Counted from the first letter of the stretch, positions 6,197 to 15,042 are shown. The stretch: DNA of 17,722 nucleotides from JANNGC01 sp043758205 (GCA_043758205.1 JAYVNY010000099.1:1-17722); one strand, 5' to 3'. A program made the numbers and translations. Notes: generated from the letters alone by a model not told the origin.

Positions 6197-7168
6197 CTAC
6201 TCCTTCACCCGCTTCACCAACTGCCGGTGTTCCTCGTAGGCCTCGATGATGCGTTGCACGAGCGGGTGGCGCACCACGTCCTGGCGCGAGAATTCCACGA
6301 TCGCGATGCCCGCCGTCTGGCGCAGCGCGCGCACGGACTCGACGAGGCCGGAGACTTTGTGGTGCGGCAGATCAATCTGCGTGGGGTCGCCGGTGATGAC
6401 GGCCTTCGAGCCGTGGCCCAGACGCGTGAGGAACATGAACATCTGCTCGGCGGTCGAGTTCTGCGCCTCGTCGAGAATGATGAAGGCGTTGTTCAACGTG
6501 CGCCCGCGCATGTAGGCGAGCGGTGCGATTTCGATCACGGCCTTCTCCATGTTTTTCTGGATTTCCTCGGCGGGCATCATGTCGTGCAACGCGTCGTGGA
6601 GCGGGCGGAGGTAGGGCGTGATTTTTTCGTAGAGATCGCCGGGCAAAAAGCCGAGCGCCTCGCCGGCCTCGACCGCCGGGCGGGTGAGAACGATGCGCGA
6701 AACTTTCTCCTCGCGCAGCGCGGAGACGGCCATCGCCATCGCAAGATAGGTTTTGCCGGTGCCAGCGGGACCGATGCCGAAGGTCACGTCATGCGCGCGG
6801 ATGGCCTGCACATATTTGCGCTGGCCGGTGGTCTTGGGCACCACGCTGGGCTTGCGCGGCGAGGTGCTGATGCGCTCGGCGTAGATGTCGCGCAGGGCGT
6901 CCGTGCCTTCGTTCTTCACGACGTTGACGGCCTGGGCGAAATCGCGCGCGCGGATGTTCCCGCCCGCGCGCAGGGAGGATTCAAGCTGCTGGAAAAGATT
7001 CTTCGCGCGGGCCACGTCTTCCGCCGTGCCGTCGAGCTTGATCCAGCCTTCGCGCGAGGTGGCCTTCACGCCGAGCGCGGTTTCGAGCGCGTCGAGGTTG
7101 TGGGGATCGTTGGCGAAGAGCTGTTGCGCCACGCGGGCGTTTTCAAAATGGAGTGTCTCGGTAGCCAT
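6197..7168 (-). CDS. PhoH family ATPase (PhoH/YbeZ type)
   Basis: 323 residues from ATG 7168. The protein has an N-terminal KH-like region (about 1-75) and a PhoH P-loop ATPase domain (about 105-320). Walker A is GPAGTGKT (133-140) and Walker B is FIILDEAQN (229-237). VLTRPAVEAGE, GFLPGDLYEK, VITGDPTQIDLP and SRQDVVRHPLVQRII are typical of YbeZ. YbeZ is an NTPase with probable RNA-related role that is commonly encoded with YbeY, and ybeY lies downstream here. The start follows the HIT-gene stop by one base (TAA-C-ATG), so the two are almost certainly co-transcribed and possibly translationally coupled. A longer frame reading back to 7252 only overlaps the HIT gene. Confidence 0.95.
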   Translation of the reverse strand: MATETLHFENARVAQQLFANDPHNLDALETALGVKATSREGWIKLDGTAEDVARAKNLFQQLESSLRAGGNIRARDFAQAVNVVKNEGTDALRDIYAERISTSPRKPSVVPKTTGQRKYVQAIRAHDVTFGIGPAGTGKTYLAMAMAVSALREEKVSRIVLTRPAVEAGEALGFLPGDLYEKITPYLRPLHDALHDMMPAEEIQKNMEKAVIEIAPLAYMRGRTLNNAFIILDEAQNSTAEQMFMFLTRLGHGSKAVITGDPTQIDLPHHKVSGLVESVRALRQTAGIAIVEFSRQDVVRHPLVQRIIEAYEEHRQLVKRVKE

Positions 7169-7169
7169 G

Positions 7170-7670
7170 TTAATTTTGTTGTTCCGCCAATGCCGAACGC
7201 AGTTTCGCGGCCGTCTCCCGCAACGCCTCGGGCACGACGTTGGTGTTCGCAATTACGGGCATGAAGTTCGTGTCGCCCGTCCAGCGCGGTACGATGTGAA
7301 TGTGCAGGTGCTCCTGGATTCCCGCGCCCGCGACCTTGCCTAGATTCACGCCGATGTTGAAACCGTGCGGCTGCATTGCCTTCGTCAGCGCATGCTGGCA
7401 GCGGCGCGTGAGCTTCATCAGTTCCAGCAATTCGTCATCGAGCAGATCGTTGAAGTCCGGCACTTCGCGGTAGGGAATCACCATGAGGTGCCCGCCGTTA
7501 TAGGGATAATTGTTCAGCATCGCGAAGCAGGAACGGCCGCGCGCGATGACGAGATTCGCCTCGTCGTCGCCCGATTGCGCGATGAGCGTGAAAATGGAAC
7601 ACCCGCCGCCCGGCGGCGTCTTCGGGCCGAGAATGTAATCGATGCGCCAGGGCGCGTGCAGGGTTTCCAT
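7170..7670 (-). CDS. HIT family protein, Ap4A-phosphorylase-like
   Basis: 166 residues from ATG 7670. HIT proteins are nucleotide hydrolases or transferases acting on dinucleoside polyphosphates or AMP conjugates. The HIT motif HLHIHIV lies at 121-127, with His123 the expected nucleophile. The segments LNNYPYNGGHLMVIPYR, PHGFNIGVNLG and HIVPRWTGDTNF follow the actinobacterial Ap4A-phosphorylase branch (Rv2613c-like) closely, from memory. The usual CxxC zinc motif near the N-terminus is reduced to a single Cys (GGCSIFT). The frame extends to 7709, but METLHAPWRIDYI is the family's normal beginning. It is the first gene of the minus-strand housekeeping run. Substrate is inferred from family only. 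Confidence 0.88.
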   Translation of the reverse strand: METLHAPWRIDYILGPKTPPGGGCSIFTLIAQSGDDEANLVIARGRSCFAMLNNYPYNGGHLMVIPYREVPDFNDLLDDELLELMKLTRRCQHALTKAMQPHGFNIGVNLGKVAGAGIQEHLHIHIVPRWTGDTNFMPVIANTNVVPEALRETAAKLRSALAEQQN

Positions 7671-7899
7671 GCGGGACGAAACTAGCGAGCGCAGGGCAGG
7701 GCGGCGCAAGCTCCAATTTGCGTTCCCGGTTGTTTCCTGTGGAGTGTGTCCCGATGAACGCCGAGCGACGCCTGACGTAGTGGATGGCGAATCTGGCCAG
7801 TGCCGCTTTCGAACGATGTGACTCGGAAGGATGCGCCCGAATAGACACGCGGCCAGCGTCCTGACTACTGCTTTCAGCGTTCGCGTTTCTGCTTTTGTC
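7671..7899. other. Intergenic stretch, no feature identified
   Basis: This 229-bp gap lies between the response regulator stop and the HIT start, both on the minus strand. A promoter for the HIT-phoH unit is expected here. I saw no clear promoter, repeat, terminator or conserved small ORF. Confidence 0.5.
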
Positions 7900-8532
7900 T
7901 CACTCCACGAGCTTGTTCTCGAAGCAATAGCGCGTCAGTTCCGCGTTCGTGTGCAACTGCATCTTCTCCAAAATGCGTGCTCGGTAGGTGCTCACGGTCT
8001 TCACGCTCAGGGAAAGTTCCACGCCGATTTCGCTCACCGTCCGGCCGGAGCCGATCATGCGCAGCACCTGGAACTCACGGTCAGAAAGCGCCTGGTGCGC
8101 GGGGCGGTCGCTGGCGGGCTGGTCGAGGGTGCCGGCCAGCTTCTCGGCGAGCGACGCACTCACGTAGCGGCCGCCGGCGGTAACTTTGCGCACGGCCTTC
8201 ACCAGTTCTTCGGGCGCGGAATCCTTGTTCAAAAACCCGCTCGCGCCCGCCTTCAACACGCGCACGGCGAACTGATCCTCGCTGTGGACGCTGAGCACGA
8301 GCACGCGCTGGGTCGGCTTGAGCACGCGGATTTCCTTGAGCGCCTCCAGTCCGGTGCGCCCTGGCATGGTGATGTCGAGCACCACGAGATCCCAATGCTC
8401 GCGCTCGACCGCGGCGATGGCCTCGCTGGCGTTCGCGGCCTCGCCGAATTGAATCTTGCCGAAGCCGTCTTCGAGGATTTGTTTCAGCCCGCGGCGCAAA
8501 ACCGCGTGGTCATCTGTGATAAGAATTTTCAT
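7900..8532 (-). CDS. NarL/LuxR-type two-component response regulator
   Basis: 210 residues from ATG 8532. The receiver domain (1-120) has the acidic pair Asp7/Asp8, phospho-acceptor Asp53 in VLDITMPGRTG, and the NKDS lysine near 105. A LuxR-type helix-turn-helix follows (about 143-205): LSDREFQVLRMI, then VSEIGVELSLSVKTVSTYRARI, with the recognition helix in SVKTVSTYRARI. By family it binds DNA as a dimer when phosphorylated. A GTG at 8550 would add six residues, but MKILITDDHA is the normal family start. It lies 41 bp downstream of the sensor kinase on the same strand, which strongly suggests a cognate pair. Target genes are unknown. Confidence 0.95.
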   Translation of the reverse strand: MKILITDDHAVLRRGLKQILEDGFGKIQFGEAANASEAIAAVEREHWDLVVLDITMPGRTGLEALKEIRVLKPTQRVLVLSVHSEDQFAVRVLKAGASGFLNKDSAPEELVKAVRKVTAGGRYVSASLAEKLAGTLDQPASDRPAHQALSDREFQVLRMIGSGRTVSEIGVELSLSVKTVSTYRARILEKMQLHTNAELTRYCFENKLVE

Positions 8533-8573
8533 GGCCTGGTTGGAGTTCACGCATCAGCGTGTTCGGGGGCAAG

Positions 8574-10673
8574 CTAAAGCTTGGACTCCAACGGCGTCGG
8601 CACCCGCACCGTCAACGTCGTCCCCGCGCCATTCTCGCCGCGAATCTCGAACGTCCCGCCGAGCAGCCGCGCCCGCTCCCTCATGCCGAGCAGGCCGAAG
8701 GATTTTGTCCCGCGCGTCTCGGCGTCGGTGATGCCGCGTCCGTTGTCGTGAATCATCAGTGTGATTTGTCCGCCGTCCGTCGTGAGCGCGATCCGCACCG
8801 CGCCGGCTTGCGCGTAACGCGTGACGTTCGTGAGCGCCTCCTGGCAGATGCGGAAGAGGGCGGTGGTGCGCTGCTCGTCGAGCGTGAGTTCCTCGTTGTC
8901 GGTCGTGAACTCGCAGGTCACACCGGTGCGCTTCTGGAATTCCTGCGCCAACCATTCGATGGCGGGAATCAAGCCGAGGTTGTCGAGGATCGCCGGGCGC
9001 AGTTCCGTCGAGAGTCGCCGCACGGCGTGGACGGTCGAGTCAATCAACTTGAGCATGGAGGCGCTCTTGTCCGCGAGCGCGGGCTGGTTGGGCAGGCGGG
9101 AGGCAAACCAACTGAGATCCATCTTCAAGCCCGTGAGCGCCTGGCCCAGTTCGTCGTGAATCTCGCGGGCGATGCGCGTGCGCTCCTCCTCGCGGATACG
9201 TTCGAGATGCCCGGTGAGCGCGCGCAGTTGCTCGCGGGAGTCGCGCAGGCGCTGCTCGGTCTGTTTGCGGTCCGTGATGTCCATCATCGCGCCAATCATC
9301 CGGACGGCCACGCCTGCGTTATCATGCACGATGTAGCCACGGTCGAGAATGCTCGCGTAGGAACCGTCGGTGCGGCGGAAACGGTATTCGTCCGCCCAGA
9401 AATTTTTTCCTTCCTTGATCGCGGTGGACAGGCTGTGGTCAATGCGCGCCTGATCGTCCGGATGAATCAGCGAAGTCCAGAAGGTGATGCTGAGTTCCGC
9501 CGGCTTGCCCTCGTAGCCGAACTGGATGCGGAGATTCTCGTTCCACCAGATCGCATTCGACGCCATGTCCCAGTCGTAAACCACGTCCGTGGTCGCGCGC
9601 GTGACGAGGTGGAAGCGGATTTCGCTGGCGCGCAATTCCTCCTGCGCGCGCAGCCGCGCCGTGATGTCGCGCGCCACGACCTGCACCGCCGGTTCCCCGT
9701 GAAAAACAAATCCCGTCGCCCCCACTTCTGCGTCCACGAAGGTTCCATCAAAGCGCCGGAGCTTCTGCTCCATCACGGGCACCTTCTGCCCATTCGCCGT
9801 CTGTTGAATGCGCTCGCGGATGGCTTCGTGAAAATCCGGGTGGGCGAGGTCAATGGCGTTTCTGCCGAGCACCGCTTCGATATTCGGCGCGCGCAACATG
9901 CGGAGTCCCGCCGGATTCATAAAGATGATGCGGCCCTGCTGGTGGACGAAAATCATGTCCGGCGCGATGTCCACGAGGTTGCGGAAACGCTCCTCGCTGT
10001 CGCGCAACTTCGCCTCGTGCTCCTTCTGCTCGGTCAGGTCAAACGAGATGCCGACCCACTCCTGCACCCGATTCTCCGCGTTGACCACGGGCACGGTGCG
10101 AGTGACGAAATCCCGATACGCGCCGTCCCGTCGGCGCACGCGATACTCGATCTCGTAATAACGATCATTCGGCGGACGGCTCTCGCGCGCGACGGCCTGG
10201 CGCCAGCGCTCGGCGAGGATCGGGCGGTCGTCAGGATGAATCGCATCGAGCCAGCCCCAGCCGCGGTACTGCGCGAAGGTCTGGCCGGTGAAGGCTTCCC
10301 ACGTCGGCTGCGGCTCGGCGATTTCGCCGCTTGGTTCGCCGCGCCAGGTGACTTGCGCGGTGGCGAGCACCAGCGAGCGGTAGCGGCGCTCGTTGCGGCG
10401 CAAGGCGTCTTCGATCACGGCGCGCTGCCGGGCGAAGCGCATCACGAGCAGGTAGATCAACAGACTGCTGCCGAACGCGAAGGCGAGATACTCGATGATT
10501 TCCAGATCGTGGGCGCGCGACTCGCCCACCAGGCGGCGGAAGAAAAAGTTCGCCAGCGGAATCCACGCGACGGCGAAGGCGAGGTAGAGCACCGCGATGC
10601 GCAACGCGCCGCGCCCCGGACTGACCGGACGCTTCGCGGAGGGGCGATGCAAAACCGTGGACGCGCTGCTCAT
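8574..10673 (-). CDS. Membrane-anchored multi-PAS sensor histidine kinase (NarX/HisKA_3 type)
   Basis: 699 residues from ATG 10673. Two predicted membrane helices (about 24-46 and 58-80) with almost no periplasmic loop suggest sensing in the cytoplasm or membrane. Three PAS domains follow (about 92-216, 226-342 and 350-472); the first and third carry the IHPDD motif of PAS_3. The HisKA_3 helix REEERTRIAREIHDELGQ places the phospho-accepting His at 506. HATPase_c has QEALTNV (Glu612, Asn616), DNGRGI (643-648) and GLLGMRERA (660-668). This architecture normally pairs with NarL-type regulators, and one lies immediately downstream. The divergent phosphodiesterase gene starts 116 bp away and is a candidate target by position only. 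The ligand is not predictable; no haem or flavin motif was recognised. Confidence 0.95.
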   Translation of the reverse strand: MSSASTVLHRPSAKRPVSPGRGALRIAVLYLAFAVAWIPLANFFFRRLVGESRAHDLEIIEYLAFAFGSSLLIYLLVMRFARQRAVIEDALRRNERRYRSLVLATAQVTWRGEPSGEIAEPQPTWEAFTGQTFAQYRGWGWLDAIHPDDRPILAERWRQAVARESRPPNDRYYEIEYRVRRRDGAYRDFVTRTVPVVNAENRVQEWVGISFDLTEQKEHEAKLRDSEERFRNLVDIAPDMIFVHQQGRIIFMNPAGLRMLRAPNIEAVLGRNAIDLAHPDFHEAIRERIQQTANGQKVPVMEQKLRRFDGTFVDAEVGATGFVFHGEPAVQVVARDITARLRAQEELRASEIRFHLVTRATTDVVYDWDMASNAIWWNENLRIQFGYEGKPAELSITFWTSLIHPDDQARIDHSLSTAIKEGKNFWADEYRFRRTDGSYASILDRGYIVHDNAGVAVRMIGAMMDITDRKQTEQRLRDSREQLRALTGHLERIREEERTRIAREIHDELGQALTGLKMDLSWFASRLPNQPALADKSASMLKLIDSTVHAVRRLSTELRPAILDNLGLIPAIEWLAQEFQKRTGVTCEFTTDNEELTLDEQRTTALFRICQEALTNVTRYAQAGAVRIALTTDGGQITLMIHDNGRGITDAETRGTKSFGLLGMRERARLLGGTFEIRGENGAGTTLTVRVPTPLESKL

Positions 10674-10789
10674 GCTGGTGGCGGAAAGTTCGCAGGTTCA
10701 AAATCCTTTGCGAGCGCGAACTGGGGTGCAGAGCATCGCCCATTTCCTTGCTGATGAAACGGTCGCAGCCCGCTAGCGTCACGCCACGC
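10674..10789. promoter_or_regulatory. Divergent intergenic region between sensor kinase and phosphodiesterase
   Basis: This 116-bp region must contain the 5' signals of both divergent genes. I could not define a confident promoter or operator within it. It is the natural place to look for a binding site of the adjacent NarL-type regulator. Confidence 0.3.
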
Positions 10790-12172
10790 ATGAATTTCCA
10801 ACTTGGTCGGATAACTTTTTTGCTCTGTGTGTTCTTGCTGGGCGCGTGGCCGGCGCACGCCAACACGAATCATCACGTCATCCTCATCACAATTGATGGC
10901 GGGGCGGCGTTTTACTTGCAGGACCCGCAGGCCCCGCTGCCCACGCTGCGGAAGTTGGCGGCGCAAGGCGTCGTGGCCGAGGGAATGCGCGTGGCGAATC
11001 CGTCCATCACCTGGCCGAACCACACCACGCTGGTCACGGGCGTTTATCCTGAGAAACATTCGGTGCTCTTCAACGGCGTGCTGTTGCGTCCCGGCGACGG
11101 GATGAGCGTGCGCGTGGAACCGAAACGGACGAAGGCGCAACTGGTCACCGTGCCGACGATTTACGATCTGTTGCACGCGAAAGGCTACCGCACCGCCGGT
11201 GTGAACTGGCCCTGCACGCGCGAGTCCGGGACGTTGCACGATGATTTTCCCGACGTGCCGGACACGTTGAATTACACGACGCCAAGGTTGGTGAACGAAC
11301 TGACTGCCGCAGGCGTGCTGGCGGGGCAGAGCAACACCAATTTCACCCGGGAGAGCGGGCCGCGCCGGGATCAAATCTGGACCGAGGCCGCCACGCATCT
11401 CCTCCGCACGCGGCCGCCGAACTTCATGATGTTTCACCTGCTCATCACCGACGCGCTGCAACACAAGCACGGCCCGCGTTCGATGGCCGCATACACCGCG
11501 CTGGCGCTGGCCGATTCACACTTGCGCGACGTGCTGGCCGCGCTGGATGCAACCGGGCTGCGCGCGCGCACCACGCTGTTCATCGTGGCGGATCACGGGT
11601 TTGAAACTTCGACGAACACGGTTCATCCCAATGTGGTGCTGCGTAAGGCCGGGCTATTGAGCACGAATCTGGTCAGCACGAACCCGCCTGTGATGGCGAC
11701 GCGCGTGCAGGTCATTTCCGAAGGCGGCACGGCGCTGGTCTATTTCACGAACCCGCAGACGAAGGCGCAGGACCGCGCGCGCGCGCTGGAACTGTTTCGC
11801 GCCACCGAAGGCGTTGCCGAAATCATCGGGCCGGAAAATTTTGCCGGCCTCGGCCTGCCCGACCCGGCGAAGAATCCGCAGATGGGTGACCTCGTGCTGG
11901 TGCCGAAGCCGGGCTACGGCTTCTCGAACAGCGCGCACGGCGAGGAGGCCGTCACGCCCGTGACGCTGGCGTCGGGTGGACTGGGCAATCATGGCTATCT
12001 CAATTCCAATCCGAACATGAACGCGCTGTTCGTGGCCGTGGGACGCGGCATCAAACGCGGGGTGAAAATCGGCATCGTTGATAACCGGGACGTGGCCCCC
12101 ACGATGGCGCATCTGCTGGGGCAAACCATGCCCAGCGCCGATGGCAAAGTGCTGAAAGAAATTCTGGAGTAA
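10790..12172 (+). CDS. Secreted nucleotide pyrophosphatase/phosphodiesterase (alkaline phosphatase superfamily)
   Basis: 460 residues from ATG 10790, starting with a signal peptide (hydrophobic core about 8-20, likely cleavage after AHA at 22-24). The two-zinc site of the NPP family is complete: Asp36 in ITIDGG, nucleophile Thr74 in SITWPNHTTLVTG, Asp221/His225 in TDALQHKHGP, Asp268/His269 in VADHGF, and His401 in GNHGY. Such enzymes cleave phosphodiester or pyrophosphate bonds, for example in nucleotides, outside the cytoplasm. An upstream TTG extension (10748) would bury the signal peptide, so ATG 10790 is preferred. It is divergent from the kinase and on the same strand as the repeat protein downstream, 113 bp away. 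The exact substrate is unknown. Confidence 0.92.
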   Translation: MNFQLGRITFLLCVFLLGAWPAHANTNHHVILITIDGGAAFYLQDPQAPLPTLRKLAAQGVVAEGMRVANPSITWPNHTTLVTGVYPEKHSVLFNGVLLRPGDGMSVRVEPKRTKAQLVTVPTIYDLLHAKGYRTAGVNWPCTRESGTLHDDFPDVPDTLNYTTPRLVNELTAAGVLAGQSNTNFTRESGPRRDQIWTEAATHLLRTRPPNFMMFHLLITDALQHKHGPRSMAAYTALALADSHLRDVLAALDATGLRARTTLFIVADHGFETSTNTVHPNVVLRKAGLLSTNLVSTNPPVMATRVQVISEGGTALVYFTNPQTKAQDRARALELFRATEGVAEIIGPENFAGLGLPDPAKNPQMGDLVLVPKPGYGFSNSAHGEEAVTPVTLASGGLGNHGYLNSNPNMNALFVAVGRGIKRGVKIGIVDNRDVAPTMAHLLGQTMPSADGKVLKEILE

Positions 12173-12229
12173 CGGCGTCTGGAAAAGTGGATCATGCGCG
12201 AAGGGAATACGTTCTGCCGCTTGCGTTCG

Positions 12230-12263
12230 CCGCCATGATTGGATGCTCAAGCATTGATGGCGG
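12230..12263 (+). promoter_or_regulatory. Nested hairpin upstream of the secreted repeat-protein gene
   Basis: The outer arms CCGCCAT (12230-12236) and ATGGCGG (12257-12263) enclose inner arms ATGCT (12243-12247) and AGCAT (12250-12254). The structure ends 22 bp before the ATG at 12286, within the likely 5' leader. There is no T-run after it, so it is not a good intrinsic terminator. A role in mRNA stability or initiation is possible but untested. Confidence 0.35.
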
Positions 12264-12285
12264 TCTGTCGTTATCCGAGTCACAT

Positions 12286-14085
12286 ATGTCGTTACTCAGC
12301 GAAGCTTATTACAGGCGATGGAAACGTGGCGTGTATGGTTTCACTTTGAGCCTCTGGGGCGTCCTGGCTGGCTCCGCCAATGGAGCCAGTCTGACGGTCA
12401 CGCCGTCCTCCATCAGCAACACCTACAGCGGGGGGATCACGCTTCAGATCACCGGCCTGACCAACGGCGAACCGCTCAGGATCCAAAGGTATCTCGACCT
12501 CAATGGGAATGGTTTCGTGAATGCCGGCGAACTGCTCATCGACACTTTTGATCTGGCGGACGGCGGCGTGAGCGTGATTGGCGGCGTGACCAATCTCAAT
12601 GTCCCGTTTGACAGCAATCCCACGGGGGGCGCGATCTCCACGACCATCCGCCAGGTGGCCGGTCTCGACGCCCTCGTCGGCCAGCAACTGTTTCGCCTGG
12701 TGAGTCCCTCCGGTAATTTCGCGCCGGTGACCAATCTGCTCGTCATCACCAACGCCGCCCTGGCGCAGTCGGTCAGTGGCACGGTCCTCAGCGGCGGTGC
12801 CCCCGTGCCCAACGCCGTCGTGGTTGTGTTCGCGCAGCCCAACAACACCTTCATTGGCGGCACCGTGGCGGACAACGCGGGCCATTACCTCTTCAAGCTG
12901 GAACCCGGCACGTACGGGCTTTTTCCGGTCCTCGCCAATTATTACACCGACCAATCCATCGCCGCGCAGGTGACGCTGACCAATGGCGGCAGTGCGACGG
13001 CCAACCTGTTCCTGACCAACGGCTCCGTGGCCAATACGCTTTCCGGGCAGGTAGCCGATGCGACCAATGGCAACTCGCTCGGCGGAGTTTTCCTCCAGTT
13101 GGAATCCCAAAGCCTCTTCGCCATCGCCTTCACGGATGCCAGCGGCCAGTACTCTGCGCCGTTGAGCGCCACTTTCTGGCGCATCCGGCCCGAAGCCGAT
13201 GACCTCGCCCGCCGCGCTTACGTCGGCCCGCAAAACCGGCTTCAGATTGATCTCACCACCGGCAGCGCCACCGGGGTGAACTTCGCCCTCCCCAAAGCCA
13301 ACGCCCTCTTTTACGGACGCATCACCAACAGCCTCGGCGTGCCGTTCATCAACATCAAATTCTTCGGCGAGAATGGCGCGCAGTGGAAGGCCAGCGGCTA
13401 CAGCGATGGCAACGGCAACTATTCTATGGCCGTGCTCGGCGGTACGAATCAATGGAGTTGCTCGCCCAACTCGTCGGACAATCCCGCCCTGTTCAATTAC
13501 CTCGTGAGCAGCGGCCTGGGTTCTGTGCCGTTCTCCCCCGGACAGGCCGTGCGGCAGGATTTCACAGCCATCCGCGCGACGGCGCGCATTGCCGGTCATC
13601 TGCAGGACAATCTGGGCAACGCGCTCGTGGATGTGGGCCTCAACGCCTACGAAAACTCCGGGCCCATTTCGTACAACACCTCGGCCATCACGGATGGCTC
13701 GGGCAACTTCCTGCTCCCCGTGGCCAACGGAACCTGGAACGTCCACGTCAATTGCTGCGGCAACGAAGGACTGGACCGTTACGGTTTGTTTGACCCGGCC
13801 CCGATGCACCTCGTCTCCATTCCGCCGACCAACGCGGTGTTGAACATCACGGCGTATCCCCTCGGAACGCCATTTCTCAGCGACTTTGCCCGCACGGCAC
13901 CGGGCCGGTTCGGGTTTAACCTCAACGGTCCCGTGGGTGTCAGCTACACGATTCAGGCCTCGACCAATCTCGGAGTAAGCAACTGGTTCAACCTTTTCTC
14001 CCTCAGCCTTACCTCCAGCCCGATGTATCTGCAGGACAATCAGGCGACCAACCGGCAGCGCTTCTACCGCGCGCAAAAGAACTGA
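12286..14085 (+). CDS. Secreted protein with carboxypeptidase-regulatory-like repeats
   Basis: 599 residues from ATG 12286. A signal peptide is evident (KRG, then hydrophobic to about residue 30, likely cleavage after NGA, 32-34). Residues 71-82 (DLNGNGFVNAGE) match a 12-residue EF-hand/dockerin-like calcium loop. About four carboxypeptidase-regulatory-like beta-sandwich repeats follow (about 163-243, 252-330, 341-425, 433-520), each opening like SGTVLSGGAPVPNAVV and ending in a YTV-like strand. The C-terminal 60 residues (YTIQASTNLGVSNWFNL ... NRQRFYRAQ) resemble a terminal module I recall from many exported verrucomicrobial proteins; its role is unknown. It is Asn/Thr/Gly-rich, with no catalytic domain recognised. 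An upstream GTG at 12187 is open in frame but would place 33 residues before the signal peptide. A surface or matrix role is inferred. Confidence 0.8.
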   Translation: MSLLSEAYYRRWKRGVYGFTLSLWGVLAGSANGASLTVTPSSISNTYSGGITLQITGLTNGEPLRIQRYLDLNGNGFVNAGELLIDTFDLADGGVSVIGGVTNLNVPFDSNPTGGAISTTIRQVAGLDALVGQQLFRLVSPSGNFAPVTNLLVITNAALAQSVSGTVLSGGAPVPNAVVVVFAQPNNTFIGGTVADNAGHYLFKLEPGTYGLFPVLANYYTDQSIAAQVTLTNGGSATANLFLTNGSVANTLSGQVADATNGNSLGGVFLQLESQSLFAIAFTDASGQYSAPLSATFWRIRPEADDLARRAYVGPQNRLQIDLTTGSATGVNFALPKANALFYGRITNSLGVPFINIKFFGENGAQWKASGYSDGNGNYSMAVLGGTNQWSCSPNSSDNPALFNYLVSSGLGSVPFSPGQAVRQDFTAIRATARIAGHLQDNLGNALVDVGLNAYENSGPISYNTSAITDGSGNFLLPVANGTWNVHVNCCGNEGLDRYGLFDPAPMHLVSIPPTNAVLNITAYPLGTPFLSDFARTAPGRFGFNLNGPVGVSYTIQASTNLGVSNWFNLFSLSLTSSPMYLQDNQATNRQRFYRAQKN

Positions 14086-14287
14086 TCTTTTTCGGCCGAG
14101 CGCGCGACGGCTCCAGCAGTCCAAGTCTGTTGCCGGTTGAACGACGGGTTTGCCGAGGAATTCCGAACCGTTCCACCTTGCGCTGCCTCGGCCCTGCAAG
14201 TTGCCCGAGCCTTGGCACCGATCTCAATCGCACCTTTCACTCAACGCGCTATTGCTTCCCGCTCGCCTTTCCAAACAACATGGCGCG
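14086..14287. other. Intergenic stretch before truB, no feature identified
   Basis: This 202-bp gap on the plus strand is open in the truB frame from an ATG at 14150, but the translation before residue 47 does not look like TruB. I saw no terminator after the secreted repeat-protein gene and no clear promoter. Confidence 0.45.
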
Positions 14288-15004
14288 ATGCAAGAAATTG
14301 GCGCGCTGGACGGCGCGATATTGGTGGACAAACCGGCGGGCTGGACCTCGCACGATGTCGTGGCGAAGGTGCGGAATCATTTCCGCCTGGAGAAGGTCGG
14401 ACACTGCGGCACGCTCGATCCCAACGCGACCGGACTGCTCATTCTCGTGCTCGGGCGCGGCACGAAGCTCTCCGAGAAGTTGATGTCGTCGGACAAAGTT
14501 TATGAGGGCGAGGCCACGTTCGGCGAGGCCACGGACAGCTACGACGTGGATGGCGAGATCACGGCGACATCGCCGGTGTGGCCGATGACGGTCGAGCAGT
14601 TGAACGCCGAGGCGGACAAATTTCTCGGCGACCTTATGCAGAAGCCGCCAATGGTTTCCGCGGTGAAGATCGGAGGTGTGCCGCTCTACAAACTCGCACG
14701 GCAGGGCAAGGAAGTGGAGCGCAAGGAACGCCTCTGCCACATCTACACCTATCGCTTCACGGCCTACGCCGAGCCGGTGGGCGTCTTCCGCGTGGCCTGC
14801 ACGAAGGGAACCTACGTGCGCTCGCTCGTGCATGACCTCGGGCAGAAGCTCGGCTGCGGCGCGCATTTGAAGTCGTTGCGCCGGCTGGACTCGGGAAAAT
14901 TTTCCGTGAACGACGCGAAGCCACTGGAAGAAATTCTTAAGTGGACCACGGCGGAACTGACGAAGCATGTCATCCCGTTCTTCCAACTGGCGCGCGCGGA
15001 GTGA
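14288..15004 (+). CDS. truB: tRNA pseudouridine-55 synthase
   Basis: 238 residues from ATG 14288. TruB isomerises U55 in the T-loop of tRNAs to pseudouridine. The catalytic motif HCGTLDPNATGLL carries Asp44, after the standard opening GAILVDKPAGWTSHDVV. KPPMVSAVKIGGVPLYKLARQG and CTKGTYVRSLVHDLG are conserved family segments. It is shorter than E. coli TruB (about 314); the sequence ends soon after the LRRLDSGKFSV segment, so the C-terminal PUA-like domain is essentially absent, as in other short bacterial forms. An ATG at 14150 is in frame, but the added residues have no family resemblance. ribF follows after 157 bp on the same strand, a common truB-ribF pairing, with a palindromic repeat between. 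Confidence 0.96.
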   Translation: MQEIGALDGAILVDKPAGWTSHDVVAKVRNHFRLEKVGHCGTLDPNATGLLILVLGRGTKLSEKLMSSDKVYEGEATFGEATDSYDVDGEITATSPVWPMTVEQLNAEADKFLGDLMQKPPMVSAVKIGGVPLYKLARQGKEVERKERLCHIYTYRFTAYAEPVGVFRVACTKGTYVRSLVHDLGQKLGCGAHLKSLRRLDSGKFSVNDAKPLEEILKWTTAELTKHVIPFFQLARAE

Positions 15005-15042
15005 TGCGAGTGAACGGACGAGCGACAGTTTGGGCGTGGGAA

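Noticed and set aside
8559..10754. A 731-residue open frame on the plus strand opposite the sensor kinase
   Set aside because: It is the GC-driven antisense shadow of a clear histidine kinase gene; the translation is His/Arg-rich with no domain.
12292..14199. A 635-residue open frame on the minus strand opposite the secreted repeat protein
   Set aside because: It is a shadow frame; the plus strand has a signal peptide, repeats and a known C-terminal module.
14150..14287. Longer TruB start at ATG 14150
   Set aside because: The extra 46 residues show no family similarity, whereas the protein from ATG 14288 begins like other TruB proteins.
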